Shown here: positions 40,850-48,415 of the stretch, piece by piece | Layout of the letters: each line of letters starts with the position of its first letter | How positions within the stretch are numbered: the first letter of the stretch is position 1 | NCBI RefSeq assembly: GCF_907165045.1 | Contig: NZ_CAJRAU010000006.1 | Location: forward strand, 414,006 to 478,005 | Origin: Dyadobacter linearis | Lineage (GTDB): Bacteria > Bacteroidota > Bacteroidia > Cytophagales > Spirosomataceae | Direction: 5' to 3' | Length of the DNA stretch: 64,000 nucleotides | Made by a program: the position numbers and the translations under genes | Notes under the pieces: generated by a model | What the model was told of the DNA's origin: nothing | Seen by the model: the letters and a program-made list of their open reading frames with translations, nothing else | Database searches by the model: none

Positions 40850-43711
40850 ATGAAAAAAAATATCCTTGCTATTGCGACATTTATCATCACCACGTGCCAT
40901 CTCGTCGGTGCACAAGCACAGCGAATTGAGATAGGTAACCTGCCTCTTTATGACAAGCAAAGATTGCGGAGCAAAACGGACTGGCTCATTAACGGTAATG
41001 CTCAGAAATCAGCTGTTTATAAAACTCAGGAGGGCTATATGGTTTTGAGTAATGGACTGGTTTCCAGAACATTCACCATGAATCCAAATGGTGCAACTAT
41101 CGGGCTGGACAACCTGGTTACCAACGAAGCGCTGGTGAGAGCAGTGTCGCCGGAAGCTGTGCTCTGGGTGAATGGGCATGAGATCAATGTGGGCGGACTT
41201 ACCGGCCAGCCGATCGGGAATTACCTGCTGCCTGAATGGATCCCGGGCATGAAAGCCGATCCATATAGCCTGAAACTAATGTCGTACACCTCCTCCCCGA
41301 TCAAAGAACGTTTCGAATGGAACCGTCGTACTGAATGGTCGTCGCAGCAACTGCCCTGGCCGCCCAAAGGAATAGAAGTAGCATTCACATACAAAGCCGA
41401 CGAGGACGTGATCAGGAATTTTAAAAACCTGAAAGCGCAGGATTCGAAAAGGGAAGTTTTGCTGAAAGATGATTTCATCAAATTATCGCCGGACTGGAAC
41501 ATTGTTACGTCCCGCACTTTGGCCAATGCATTTAATAATGAAGGTAAAGCAGGGGAAATCCTCGCTCCGGCCAATGCGGTGGTTTTTGGAGAACGCGCAT
41601 TGCCGCAGCAAACCAAAGTGATTATCTGCAAGCTCAATTCGGGAACAGATGAAAGTAGCGGATATGGTCCGGGCATTGCATTGCAGTTTGAGGGCGACAA
41701 ATCTTCTAAATTTCATCTTTCGCCGGGTAACAAGCGATTCCGTGTTTATCATGATGGTAAAAGTCAGGACTTTGAAGGTTTTGATACAGGCAAATCTTAT
41801 TTCCTGAAAATACTGCTGGTGACGGGGCCGGCCGCCGGATCGCCGGCCGCCGGAAAGATGATCTGCTCGGTGTCAGAGGATGGTAAAACTTACCAGATAC
41901 TTACAGAATTGCAGACCAGCAGCTTTCCGACGCATATCCGGCTGGGAAAAACCGATCCTCGCGGAGGTAACGTGAAAGGCAATGGTGCAGATGGGGCGGT
42001 GGGAAGAGGCAAGATAGAACAGTTGCTTTTACTTGGTGAAAATAAAGGATCGGATACCGATTTCAATTTCCTCAAAAACCTGAAAGTGACGGTACACTAC
42101 GAGCTATACGACGGACTGCCCATGATCAGCAAATGGGTGAGTGTGGAAAATGAAGGTGAAGCAGAATTTATTGTCAATAATATTAAAAGCGAGCACCTGG
42201 CTGTGACCGAGGCGGAAAGTGCCGTAGAACACAAGCAGCGCTGGGAAATGCCGCCCATCTTTGCAGAAAGCGATTTTGCATTCGGCTCCATGTCGCCCAA
42301 TGCCGCCCAAAATGCGTGCGTGGAATGGAAGGTGGATTCCACTTACACCACGCAGGTGAACTACCTGCTGCAAACCCCCTCCCTGCTGGTATGTATGCCT
42401 AAAACGGGCATGGGCCAGGAGCTTGCCGGCGGAGCTTCATTTGAAAGCATGCGGCTTTGGGAGCTGATTTATGATAGCTACGACCGGGAACGGAGAGGCC
42501 TGAGTGAAAGGAAAATGTACCGAACGATATCGCCCTGGGTTACCGAAAATCCGGTGATCATGCATGTAAGCAGCGCAAAAGATGAGCCGGTGAAAGCTGC
42601 GATCGATCAATGTGCCGAGGTAGGTTTCGAAATGGTGATCATGACATTCGGCAGCGGGTTTGATATCGAGAATACTTCGCCTGAAAACTTGCAGCGCATG
42701 AAGGAGTTGAAGGATTATGCCAAATCGAAAGGTATTGCGCTGGGCGGCTATTCTCTGCTGGCGAGCCGGGCTATTAGCAAAGAAGATGATGTGGTAATGC
42801 CGGCCGGGAAGAAACCTGCATTCGGGAATTCTCCCTGTCTGGAAAGTGAATGGGGGAAGGATTATTTCAAAAAGCTATACAATTTCTACGAAACAACCGG
42901 GCATGACCTGCTCGAACATGACGGTTCCTATCCCGGCGATGTATGCGCCTCCACGACCCACCCCGGCCACCGTGGGCTGGAAGATTCGCGCTGGAAACAG
43001 TTTGGAGAAATTCAGAAGTTTTACTGCTGGTGCAGAAGCAAAGGCATTTATCTGAATGTTCCCGACTGGTATTATTTGAACGGCAGTACCAAGGGGGCCA
43101 TGGGTTACCGGGAAACCAACTGGTCGCTTCCGCGCGAATTTCAGGAAATCATAGAGCGTCAGAATATTTATGACGGTACCTGGGAGAAAACGCCGTCGAT
43201 GGGCTGGATGTTTGTTCCGCTTGTACAATACCACGGCGGCGGTGCGGCTGCAACCATTGAACCCCTCAAAGAACACCTGCCGCATTACGAACAACGACTG
43301 GCCAATTTATTTGGCGCGGGCGTGCAGGCGTGTTATCGCGGCCCGCAATTGTATGATGCCCCTCAAACAAAAGCTATGGTCAAAAAGTGGGTCGATTTTT
43401 ACAAAAAGCACAGAAGGGTACTCGACTCGGACATTATCCACATCCGCCGGCCAGACGGCAGGGATTATGACGCGATCATGCACGTAGATCCGCTTGGAAA
43501 AGAAAAGGGTTTGCTCATGGTTTATAACCCGCTCGACGAGGCTATCACCAGGGAAATTGACATAGACCTTTATTATACGGGACTGCAAAAGCAGGTTAGT
43601 ATTTCGGAAAATGACGGGGCGGCCAGAAAAATGGCATTGAACGGTACCAAAATGACATTAAAAGTGTCGATCCCAGCCAAGAGCCAGAAATGGTTTTTGC
43701 TGACACCTTAA
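40850..43711 (+). CDS. Secreted GH36/clan-GH-D-like glycoside hydrolase with inserted lectin-like domain
   Basis: The ATG at 40850 opens a signal peptide (MKKNILAIATFIITTCHLVG); ATG 40823 overlaps the previous stop (ATGA) and would add nine residues. About 953 residues. An N-terminal sandwich resembles GH36-type supersandwich domains (VHYELYDGLPMISKWVSVEN). It is interrupted at about 210-400 by a LamG/DUF1080-like insert (LKDDFIKLSPDWNIV to RGKIEQLLLLGEN). A TIM-barrel follows (VGFEMVIMTFGSGFDIEN, HDLLEHDGSYPGDV, YLNVPDWYYLNGS), then a C-terminal beta domain. Alpha-galactosidase-like activity is an inference; Asp of LLEHDGS is a candidate catalytic residue. Confidence 0.72.
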   Translation: MKKNILAIATFIITTCHLVGAQAQRIEIGNLPLYDKQRLRSKTDWLINGNAQKSAVYKTQEGYMVLSNGLVSRTFTMNPNGATIGLDNLVTNEALVRAVSPEAVLWVNGHEINVGGLTGQPIGNYLLPEWIPGMKADPYSLKLMSYTSSPIKERFEWNRRTEWSSQQLPWPPKGIEVAFTYKADEDVIRNFKNLKAQDSKREVLLKDDFIKLSPDWNIVTSRTLANAFNNEGKAGEILAPANAVVFGERALPQQTKVIICKLNSGTDESSGYGPGIALQFEGDKSSKFHLSPGNKRFRVYHDGKSQDFEGFDTGKSYFLKILLVTGPAAGSPAAGKMICSVSEDGKTYQILTELQTSSFPTHIRLGKTDPRGGNVKGNGADGAVGRGKIEQLLLLGENKGSDTDFNFLKNLKVTVHYELYDGLPMISKWVSVENEGEAEFIVNNIKSEHLAVTEAESAVEHKQRWEMPPIFAESDFAFGSMSPNAAQNACVEWKVDSTYTTQVNYLLQTPSLLVCMPKTGMGQELAGGASFESMRLWELIYDSYDRERRGLSERKMYRTISPWVTENPVIMHVSSAKDEPVKAAIDQCAEVGFEMVIMTFGSGFDIENTSPENLQRMKELKDYAKSKGIALGGYSLLASRAISKEDDVVMPAGKKPAFGNSPCLESEWGKDYFKKLYNFYETTGHDLLEHDGSYPGDVCASTTHPGHRGLEDSRWKQFGEIQKFYCWCRSKGIYLNVPDWYYLNGSTKGAMGYRETNWSLPREFQEIIERQNIYDGTWEKTPSMGWMFVPLVQYHGGGAAATIEPLKEHLPHYEQRLANLFGAGVQACYRGPQLYDAPQTKAMVKKWVDFYKKHRRVLDSDIIHIRRPDGRDYDAIMHVDPLGKEKGLLMVYNPLDEAITREIDIDLYYTGLQKQVSISENDGAARKMALNGTKMTLKVSIPAKSQKWFLLTP

Positions 43712-43734
43712 TGCGTTTATTTTTTTTTACAGAG

Positions 43735-46041
43735 ATGATTAACATGCAATTTCAGATCCTTAAAACCCTTATTTTAAATGCATTAATGTTAATAGTTGCT
43801 CCGTACTGTTATGCCCAGCATGACTTTGCTACCGACTATTTTAAAATCCATATCAACAATAAGGGATGGATTACCAGTATGAAGAATGTAACCGGAAAAG
43901 GTTCCCAGCGGGAATTTAGTCCAGTTGACAAACCGTCGCCATTGCTTTCTCTTTACGATAGTAAAAAAGCGAAGTATTACCAGCCAACGAAGGCAACATA
44001 TAATAAGTCAAAAAACACTTTCGCGCTGCAATATCCCAATGGTTCGGTCGCTACTGTCGCATTGATTGCTAACAAAAAGTATTTCAAACTGACTTTGCAA
44101 TCGCTTGGTCCCCGAAATGGTATTGACAACATTCAATGGGGTGCCTATCATACCAATATTACCAATCTGTTTGGAGAAATAATCGGGGTAGCTCGCGATA
44201 CCAGCGATGCTGTTAATTATGCGATCGGCATGCTGGCCCTGAACGATAACACACTGGGCGGTACATCCGAAACCATAGCAGACGCGGCGCCTTTTCAGTA
44301 TATCATTCATAGTCCTGACAAAAAGCGCTTCCCGCTGCCTTCACACCTGCACGAAGGTCAGATTTTTCCAATTGGAGGCGATGGTATCAACGACGTTGCC
44401 TTTTATGCGCACAAAGAACCTTATTACCGGATTTTATATGGCAACGCTGCTCAGATCGACATTCAGGGTAGAATTTCCATTGCGTACAGTTCGAGGGACC
44501 GGGCACCAAAGCGGGAGGTTTACTTTTCGCTGATTCCAAATATGGCGGTTAACAAACCGAACCATCAGGAAGTGCAGCCATTGCCTGGGATAGATTACAA
44601 CGGATCTTCGGTTGCATTTTGGGGAAGTCCGGACAGTACCGCGCTGCTGGACGTGGTTCAAAACATTGTGCTATCGGAAGGCCTGCCTTATCCTACGATC
44701 AATGGAAAATGGGTGAAAGATCCGGCCGCATTTGTGCCGGACGCTCTTACTGTCGGCGGGGTGTATGATAGCATTGTACCTTATACCCACCGTTTAGGTT
44801 TCAGAGCAATCAGCTTATATGATCAGGGTTTTGTTAGGCCCGACCGAGCGAATGCAGGATATCTGGACGGAAAAAACTTTGAAAAGAAACCATTAAAAAT
44901 GGTGGCTGGTGATAAGTCGCACAAAGAATTTGCCGAAATGGCCGCCAAATCCGGATTGATCATAGGCCGCACGCCGATCACGACCGCATTGGCACCGGGT
45001 ACCAAAGACGCCAGCCCGGTTCCGAGTGATAGCTTATATTACCAGCAAAAACGGTTGCTCGTCAAAAGTATCGCACCCGGTGATACGATCATTGTCGTCA
45101 ATGATCCCAAATATTTGGACGAAATCGCCAGCTGGGAAGGTCATGCCAAGAACCTGAATATGATCAAGATAGGCAAGGAACTCATTTATTATATGGGAGT
45201 TTCAGATAAAGCGCCATTCCGGCTGCTTAATGTGAAACGGGGTTACTGGAAAACGACGGAAGCCAGTCATGCAGCCGGTGATACGATTTACAAATTGCAG
45301 GTGACGATCAATTATGGCTACGACGGGCTCATTCCCAACATGCAATTGCAGGACAAAATAGCCGAGTACTACGCCGAAGTATGCAAGATCAATGGACTGG
45401 CATACTATGATTTTGACGGCCAGGAGTTTCTGTTTAACAATGGCCACGGATATTATTCCGTCAAGCGGTTTTTTCGTAAAATGTTTGAGAGGGCAAAAGA
45501 GCTTAGCGTACCCTATATCCGGTTTACCGGATCCACCTTGTCAGAAGGCTCCTGGCATTATCAGAGTATCTGGAATGTGGGTGGCGGTAAAAATCTTTAT
45601 GACCTTGAAACCAGGGAATGGGGCAGTGCCACCAGCCAAGGGAAAGACCTGAGAGATGTTACGTACGCCAACTTTTTTCCTGCCGGAATGGGCGCAAACT
45701 TCCCGATCAACGCAAAATCCACCGTCGCTGAATATGAGCACATCCAAGCAATTTCAGTAGGAATTGGCTCTACTTACAGTTTAAAACTTGATCAGAAAGA
45801 AGTCGAAAGTTGCCCACATAAAGATGCTATTTTCAAAGCCATCAGAACCTGGGAAAACGCCCGTGCTGCAAATGCTTTTCCACGCTGGCTCAAAAAGCAG
45901 CTTGCCAATCCCGCCCATCAATTTCACCTGGAAGAGCTCACTGATGATAGCTGGCAGCTATATAAAACGGACATAGATGGTGCTAACACAAAACCTTACT
46001 GTATTCTCAGAAGGGATATAAATTATGTGAAAAGGGATTGA
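43735..46041 (+). CDS. Secreted carbohydrate-active-enzyme-like protein of unassigned family
   Basis: The start is at 43735 or 43744, both after the previous stop and both opening a signal peptide (MQFQILKTLILNALMLIVAP, cleavage near CYAQ). About 768 residues. An N-terminal beta-rich domain (FKIHINNKGWITSMKNV) resembles the substrate-proximal sandwich of several hydrolases. The C-terminal half has barrel-like strands: GLAYYDFDGQEFLFNNGHGY, VPYIRFTGSTLSEGSWHYQS and YANFFPAGMGANFPI. Acidic residues in YYDFDGQE are candidates for catalysis. I cannot name the family. It is the last gene of the operon and a large hairpin follows its stop. Confidence 0.7.
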   Translation: MINMQFQILKTLILNALMLIVAPYCYAQHDFATDYFKIHINNKGWITSMKNVTGKGSQREFSPVDKPSPLLSLYDSKKAKYYQPTKATYNKSKNTFALQYPNGSVATVALIANKKYFKLTLQSLGPRNGIDNIQWGAYHTNITNLFGEIIGVARDTSDAVNYAIGMLALNDNTLGGTSETIADAAPFQYIIHSPDKKRFPLPSHLHEGQIFPIGGDGINDVAFYAHKEPYYRILYGNAAQIDIQGRISIAYSSRDRAPKREVYFSLIPNMAVNKPNHQEVQPLPGIDYNGSSVAFWGSPDSTALLDVVQNIVLSEGLPYPTINGKWVKDPAAFVPDALTVGGVYDSIVPYTHRLGFRAISLYDQGFVRPDRANAGYLDGKNFEKKPLKMVAGDKSHKEFAEMAAKSGLIIGRTPITTALAPGTKDASPVPSDSLYYQQKRLLVKSIAPGDTIIVVNDPKYLDEIASWEGHAKNLNMIKIGKELIYYMGVSDKAPFRLLNVKRGYWKTTEASHAAGDTIYKLQVTINYGYDGLIPNMQLQDKIAEYYAEVCKINGLAYYDFDGQEFLFNNGHGYYSVKRFFRKMFERAKELSVPYIRFTGSTLSEGSWHYQSIWNVGGGKNLYDLETREWGSATSQGKDLRDVTYANFFPAGMGANFPINAKSTVAEYEHIQAISVGIGSTYSLKLDQKEVESCPHKDAIFKAIRTWENARAANAFPRWLKKQLANPAHQFHLEELTDDSWQLYKTDIDGANTKPYCILRRDINYVKRD

Positions 46042-46046
46042 GAAGT

Positions 46047-46105
46047 GCCGCATCGTCGCCTGATAAACACTACTTCGCAATTTTATCAGGAATTTGATGC
46101 ACGGC
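46047..46105 (+). terminator. Long two-part hairpin after the last enzyme gene
   Basis: CCTGATAAA (46059-46067) pairs perfectly with TTTATCAGG (46082-46090), and outside it GCCGCATC (46047-46054) pairs with GATG-CA-CGGC (46096-46105) with a two-base bulge. It begins 5 bp after the stop codon of the operon's last gene. There is no T-run, so factor-independent termination is unproven. The rest of the gene-free stretch 46042-46545 holds the REP-like cluster below and nothing else I could recognise. Confidence 0.45.
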
Positions 46106-46193
46106 GGATCTATGCACTTGTGGCACATTTGCATACAGATGTAAGCCGGCGCAACGACTGGGAAGCCGGCTATTTATGAGAATGGAAATTTCA

Positions 46194-46354
46194 AGCTCCG
46201 GAGGAGCTACCTGCTTGTAGAAAATCAATTATCATAAACATTTAGGCCCTGGCGGGGCCTCCTGTGAATTGGCGATCAATCAGGAGGCCCCGCCGGGGCC
46301 CTTGCTATAATAATGGAATGTACTTTTCTATAAACAGGGAGCCGCTCTGCGGCT
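46194..46354. repeat. Nested cluster of four REP-like palindromes (A> C> <D <B)
   Basis: Four 15-nt hairpins with 6-3-6 geometry: A AGCTCCGGAGGAGCT (46194-46208), C GGCCCTGGCGGGGCC (46245-46259), D GGCCCCGCCGGGGCC (46286-46300, reverse) and B AGCCGCTCTGCGGCT (46340-46354, reverse). In its own orientation each is followed by NCCTG. The A and B tails also share CCTG-Y-TT-R-TAGAAAA. C and D together form 20-bp arms with one mismatch (46245-46264 with 46281-46300). The layout resembles bacterial interspersed mosaic elements built from REP units, which RAYT transposases can move. Confidence 0.7.
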
Positions 46355-46545
46355 AGACTTTTGTATCCGATTTGTCCCATCTTTCGGATTGTTTTCTGAA
46401 TTAGGTGTTTATATTTAACTTACTCAAAATCCTTCATTTTAATATCTATGAAATTTCCGAAATAGCCGGCTGCTTAACTAACCTCATACTATTCCCCTGA
46501 GCGGAACATTTGCATCTCGATTTAGGCTACTTAAGGTGAATGATG

Positions 46546-46701
46546 TTACGTGGTTTTATCCCGGTTAACAATTTTGAGAATAAAAATGAGAAAGGCAGCT
46601 GTTGAGAAACCTAGTAGGACATATTTAAACGAGCCATTGATGAACAGGGCTGCCGCAAAGGCGACCAGAGCTAACGATACAATTACACGATCATTTTTCA
46701 T
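46546..46701 (-). CDS. Small hydrophobic (two-helix) membrane protein
   Basis: A 51-residue frame from ATG 46701 to TAA 46546. It has a short charged start (MKNDR), a hydrophobic run VIVSLALVAFAAALFI, a turn NGSFKY, a second run VLLGFSTAAFLIFILKI and a charged end NRDKTT. This is the pattern of a two-helix hairpin in the inner membrane. No name can be given. It is isolated between the REP-like cluster and the MDR gene, on the same strand as the latter. Confidence 0.5.
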   Translation of the reverse strand: MKNDRVIVSLALVAFAAALFINGSFKYVLLGFSTAAFLIFILKIVNRDKTT

Positions 46702-46809
46702 ACGCTGTTTTTGAGTAGAAGTCCGAGATCATTAAATATACTTAAAGTGCCTGGGTTTTAATATCTTCTGTGCAGTTGGTAATGAACTGATCATAGTCTG
46801 CCTCCGTCA

Positions 46810-46830
46810 AAGCTTACCCTGGGTAAGCTT
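46810..46830. terminator. 21-bp palindrome downstream of the MDR gene
   Basis: AAGCTTACCC and GGGTAAGCTT are exact complements around a single T. It starts 9 bp beyond the stop codon of the MDR dehydrogenase gene (minus strand), so it may help end that transcript. Only a TTT follows on the minus strand. A DNA-binding site is an alternative, because the near-zero spacer gives a strained RNA loop. Confidence 0.4.
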
Positions 46831-46838
46831 GTCATATT

Positions 46839-47807
46839 TTACTTGTCAATTTCGATTCCGATCTTGCCGTAGAAATCCTTATCGCCGGTTTTGTTTTCCA
46901 GCAAATCATGCGCTTTGCTGATCTCCGACAACGAAAAGACTTTATTAAGAACAGGTTTTAACTTGCCAGTTTCCACGAGTTTCGTTATCTCGTCCAATTT
47001 ATTTCTGTTTTGTCGGGTAAATACAAAATGGTAAGTCGCATTTTTCCCCCAGGCGTGAATCAGATTTTGCGGTTTTTCGATGTCTACGATAGTTACTACC
47101 TGACCCAGTTGGCTAAGGATCTGTCCACTATCGGAAAGTGTATTGCCTCCGATGGTGTCAATCACAACATCAACTCCCTTACCGCCCGTAAGTTGCTGGA
47201 TCACTTCAATGTAGTTTTCATTTGCATAGTCGATCACATAGTCTGCCCCTAATTCGAGCAGAACCTGGTGATGGACTTTCCTGGCAGAGGTGAAAACGAT
47301 CGCTCCCATTGCTTTGGCAATCTGAATGGTCAGCATTCCCACGCCACCGGCTCCGCCATGGATCAGGATAGTCTGATTGACTTTCAACTGCGCCCGAGTA
47401 ACCAGCATTTCCCAGGCTGTTCCGGCTGCCAATGGAAGCGTTGCAGCTTCCAGATGGCTGATGTTTTTAGGTTTTAAAGCAATGATAGACTCATGGACGC
47501 TGTGATACTGGGCATAACTCCCCTGCCCTTTGAAGATCTCAGGCGTGTAATAAACCTCGTCACCGGCCTTGAAATTTTCCACACCGTGGCCAACTTCCAC
47601 TATTTCACCCGATACATCGTGACCTGTGATGACCGGTAAGGTCAGCTCATCTTTATAATCACCGCGACGGACCTGGTAGTCCAACGGGTTCACAGATGTT
47701 GCAAAGACTTTGACCAAAACTTCCCCGAAGCCTGGCTTCGGCGTAGGCACATCGACAATTTCGAAATTATCAACAGGGCCAAACTGATTTAAGATTGCTG
47801 CTTTCAT
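46839..47807 (-). CDS. Zinc-independent MDR oxidoreductase (quinone-oxidoreductase-like)
   Basis: A 322-residue medium-chain dehydrogenase/reductase. The N-terminal GroES-like domain has TSVNPLDYQVRRGDYKDELT and VITGHDVSGEIVEVG; the Rossmann fold has ILIHGGAGGVGMLTIQIAKA. The cysteine ligands of zinc alcohol dehydrogenases are absent, so an NADPH:quinone/enone reductase role is likely. The gene is encoded 48 bp after an ArsR-type regulator, and both have the same palindrome just upstream, pointing to coregulation. Confidence 0.9.
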   Translation of the reverse strand: MKAAILNQFGPVDNFEIVDVPTPKPGFGEVLVKVFATSVNPLDYQVRRGDYKDELTLPVITGHDVSGEIVEVGHGVENFKAGDEVYYTPEIFKGQGSYAQYHSVHESIIALKPKNISHLEAATLPLAAGTAWEMLVTRAQLKVNQTILIHGGAGGVGMLTIQIAKAMGAIVFTSARKVHHQVLLELGADYVIDYANENYIEVIQQLTGGKGVDVVIDTIGGNTLSDSGQILSQLGQVVTIVDIEKPQNLIHAWGKNATYHFVFTRQNRNKLDEITKLVETGKLKPVLNKVFSLSEISKAHDLLENKTGDKDFYGKIGIEIDK

Positions 47808-47822
47808 TTTGTTTTTAGCTAA

Positions 47823-47838
47823 TTAGGCAAATACCTAA
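47823..47838. promoter_or_regulatory. Operator TTAGG-N6-CCTAA upstream of the MDR gene
   Basis: TTAGGCAAATACCTAA has perfect 5-bp arms with a 6-bp spacer, 16-31 bp upstream of the MDR start. The same arms and a similar spacer (NAAWTA) occur upstream of the neighbouring ArsR gene, so this is a probable ArsR binding site. Confidence 0.65.
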
Positions 47839-47855
47839 GTTGTAAATCAAAAAAA

Positions 47856-48161
47856 TTATAAATTGTCTTTAATATGCCGTGCTAACTCCTGGATCGACTG
47901 TTCATTTCTTTTGTAATAAGTCCACTGATCCTTTCTTGTGGCAATCAAGATGTTGGCGGCCAACATTGTTTTCAGGTAAACCGAAACGGTAGGCACAGAC
48001 ATTCCAGCTTTTTTTGCAATATCAGAAACACACACGCCCAAGTCCGGCGAATAATCAGCTAGCTCCTCGGCAGGAAAGTGCGCAAAAGGCTCTTTTAACC
48101 ATTCAAGAATGCTTAACCGGGTCTGATTTGACAATGACTTAATGACTTCTAATAATATCAT
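47856..48161 (-). CDS. ArsR-family winged-helix repressor
   Basis: A 101-residue regulator. The DNA-binding core is LSNQTRLSILEWLKE, then GVCVSDIAKKAGMSVPTVSV (recognition helix) and the wing LIATRKDQWTYYKRNE. The single cysteine in GVCVSD is kept in many relatives, and none of the classic metal-binding Cys pairs is present; a thiol-sensing or ligand-sensing role is possible. The start codon lies only 4 bp after a perfect -7 box, so the mRNA may be leaderless. It is probably autoregulated through the palindrome at 48169-48188 and controls the MDR gene downstream. Confidence 0.9.
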   Translation of the reverse strand: MILLEVIKSLSNQTRLSILEWLKEPFAHFPAEELADYSPDLGVCVSDIAKKAGMSVPTVSVYLKTMLAANILIATRKDQWTYYKRNEQSIQELARHIKDNL

Positions 48162-48165
48162 GATG

Positions 48166-48197
48166 CAAATTTAGGGAATTACCTAAATATCTACAAG
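48166..48197 (-). promoter_or_regulatory. Promoter of the ArsR gene
   Basis: On the minus strand CTTG (48197-48194), 20 bases, then TAAATTTG (48173-48166), a full match to the -7 consensus TAnnTTTG. Transcription would start at or next to the ATG at 48161. Confidence 0.6.
48169..48188. promoter_or_regulatory. ArsR operator overlapping its own promoter
   Basis: ATTTAGG and CCTAAAT are perfect 7-bp arms around GAATTA. The palindrome covers the -10/-25 interval of the predicted ArsR promoter, so occupancy would block RNA polymerase. It shares TTAGG-N6-CCTAA with the site upstream of the MDR gene. Confidence 0.7.
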
Positions 48198-48415
48198 CTT
48201 TATTTTGTACCGCAAGCACCATTACCTGGCCGTTTAAACAAGCTGATCGAAGAAGGAGCATATTTGTAAGCCGGCCTGTCCAAAAGCAGATTTCTTGATA
48301 CAGATATTCAATTCATAGACCGAATAATGAACTTCCTCAGAATATCGGGTCTGTTTTGCTATGAATCCCAATGTAAAACTTTACTTTTTGGGCTTGAATC
48401 GCTTAAACGCTTACT

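Noticed and set aside
46738..46808. A short minus-strand reading ALTEADYDQFITNCTEDIKTQ ending at 46738 that looks protein-like.
   Set aside because: No start codon or preceding domain is visible in that frame, and the palindrome at 46810-46830 interrupts it. It could be a remnant, but 23 residues are too few to claim.
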